This document shows positions 62,291-64,000 of a stretch of 64,000 bases of DNA, one piece after another; position 1 is the stretch's first letter, and every line of letters begins with the position of its first letter. The DNA comes from Tubiluchus corallicola (Eukaryota; Priapulida; Priapulimorpha; Priapulimorphida; Tubiluchidae), in the NCBI GenBank assembly GCA_030141605.1, contig JAQGDQ010000006.1:1639067-1703066 (forward strand), given 5' to 3'. The notes beneath the pieces are model-generated. The model did not search any database, was not told where the DNA came from, and saw only the letters and a list, made by a program, of their open reading frames with translations. The translations under genes and the position numbers were made by a program.

Positions 62291-64000
62291 ACTCTTTTAT
62301 ACTTTCAAAACTGCATGAAATTTGCATGTAGTTTATTGCCACCAGGCAGCTGTTATATGTAGTTTTAAATCTGTATGTAATCGTTATATTAATTAATTTT
62401 AGCGGCAATGTCACAAAAAGTGCTTTGATTACCCATATATAGTGTTCTGCTAATGGACCGTAGTGCTAGTGAACCAAAAAAATCGATTTTTTGCATAGGA
62501 TAAGTGATTTTAAATGAACCAATGACGTGGTTAAATGAACAGCAAATTCCGAAAAAATGATAAGGGAAAAAGATTACTGTATTACCATAGTTCATGAATG
62601 ACACTTGGCTGATGGGGGCCCATGTACTGAAGCCGTCATATGTACAGCAGGCAGCTAGGTTCTATTTTGGGTTTGCGGTTTCTGCCCTGTTTAACATCAT
62701 TAGGCTGAAGATTTTCACAGCATCCCATGACCTACGCGTCTTAGTCGTGAAATTGTATGCCAGGGTGAGAAATTGTCGAATCAAAATCTGAAGTTTAATT
62801 TGATTTATTTGTTGCTAGCTACTCATTAGAAACTCAGGACTTACAAGCGCTGCTGCAATTATGCTATGTGATTAAATTTATGCAGGGTACCAGAGGCTGG
62901 ACATCCTTTTACCACATCAGATATGTGAAGACCCTTTCAAAAACGTCAGCATTTGAATAATGTACAACTATGAATATTGCTCTAAATATGATAGACATTT
63001 AGGATAACTTAGCTTAAACTGTGTGCTTTATTTGTAGTGTAAAGCTTTTAAATCAGTCTTAAAATTTTTCAAATGGTCTACTCTTAAACTTTCTACCAAC
63101 TAACGCTACCTGAATAACAAGATTGAAAATCACAAATGTATAAAAAAAAGTTTTCTATTTTGAGCTGTCTCCCTGATAATGCAATATGTAAAGTGAACCA
63201 ATATCAGTCTTCTTCAACATAAGAAGTTGAGTATTTTTCTTATGACAAAAATTTCTGCAGAAATCAGACTGCGAGAGTTTATAAACCATTAACTTTAAGT
63301 TTTTTAATGTATGACTTCACTAACTTATGTGACCATTTAGTAAATTTAAATTAAAAAAACGTTAAAGAAATTAAAATGTAGATCCACTGAATAAAAAATC
63401 CCACAGTTAAAAAACAAGGAAAAGGTAAGTTCTAAGCACAACGTTTCGAAAAAAATTCTTTTTTGTACCTTTGTATTCACCTAAAAAACTACTATAGTGG
63501 TTCGAAACGTCACGCACTTTCTTTGTTCTTTCTTGTTTTTTCTTATTTTTTTTGGTCACTGTCGCAGTTCTTGTTACTAAGAATACTATTGCATATATTG
63601 ATAAATTCGGTACATTTTTTTCCACAATAGGGGCCATTATAGGGCTATATACCAGCTAAAAATTAAACACAATTTACACAGAGTAAAATATTTAAGGCCT
63701 TTTTTGATCATGAATTTTCCGTGCCATAAATGTTCTCATTGACTTTAGGTTACATTTTTAACATTATTGCTCATCTTGAAAACGTGAACATAATAAATTA
63801 AATTTAAGCCACCTCTAATCTCCTCGTCACCCGTGGCCCGCATGTGACCTTCTCTTGGCTGAGTTAATGGACTAAGAAAACAATCCGACAGGAGATACAC
63901 AAACTCTGAGGTTTGAAAAACTTATGGCTCGTTTTTTCCTTCTTAATTTTAAAATTGGAAAGTTGGTTTCCGCATGTTGGAAATAAATGCCATGTGTTTC
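62291..64000. other. Gene-free AT-rich right end
   Basis: No exon recognised; the frames at 62,594-62,791 and 63,407-63,637 lack support. Confidence 0.45.
63437..63514. repeat. Short inverted repeat around TTCGAAACGT
   Basis: ACGTTTCGAA near 63,440 and TTCGAAACGT near 63,500 are perfect 10-bp inverted arms, as often seen at the edges of small repeats. Confidence 0.5.

Overview
This is AT-rich nuclear DNA from an animal, most likely an invertebrate. The genes are split by spliceosomal GT-AG introns (one is GC-AG). One gene encodes a full metastasis-associated (MTA) subunit of the NuRD chromatin complex, a metazoan family. Introns and spacers are full of hAT-like and pogo-like miniature transposons, tRNA-derived SINEs, non-LTR retrotransposon remnants and simple repeats. 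I cannot name the species. There are no operons, ribosome binding sites or CRISPR arrays.

Positions 1-27,300 hold no protein gene I can support. They contain a 136-bp x 3 tandem repeat (2848-3254), CAA-type and GA/CT microsatellites, a 302-bp higher-order repeat built on a TACC-like motif (about 12,890-14,000), tRNA-derived SINEs, LINE 3' remnants and two well-bounded hAT-like elements: 18,311-18,790, and 20,414-20,797 nested inside a SINE.

Positions 27,306-41,898 (minus strand) hold a complete 12-exon MTA gene, predicted at 737 aa, with BAH, ELM2, SANT, GATA-type finger, an additional C2H2 finger and two basic RBBP4/7-binding-like motifs. Its introns hold at least two pogo-like elements with TA target sites, one of which carries a damaged 5S rRNA-like sequence, plus a hAT-like element and a LINE 3' end.

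An 809-bp spacer separates the MTA start from a divergent plus-strand gene (42,708-47,235). It is modelled as six frame-consistent exons encoding an acidic N-terminus, one membrane segment and an SRPBCC (polyketide cyclase/START-like) domain. Convergent to it, 50,683-58,442 on the minus strand is a complete six-exon PBLD (PhzF-like) gene of 296 aa, with LINE reverse-transcriptase remnants in its first intron. About 480 bp upstream of PBLD, on the plus strand, is a possible two-exon gene for a 47-aa protein (58,924-60,049). The right end is AT-rich, with an AT microsatellite and a LINE C-terminal remnant.

The genes look like independent housekeeping or regulatory genes in two head-to-head pairs, not one pathway. 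I see no strong sign of a new multigene system. The most unusual items are the 5S-like sequence inside a pogo-like element, the extra finger in MTA and the membrane-anchored SRPBCC gene model.
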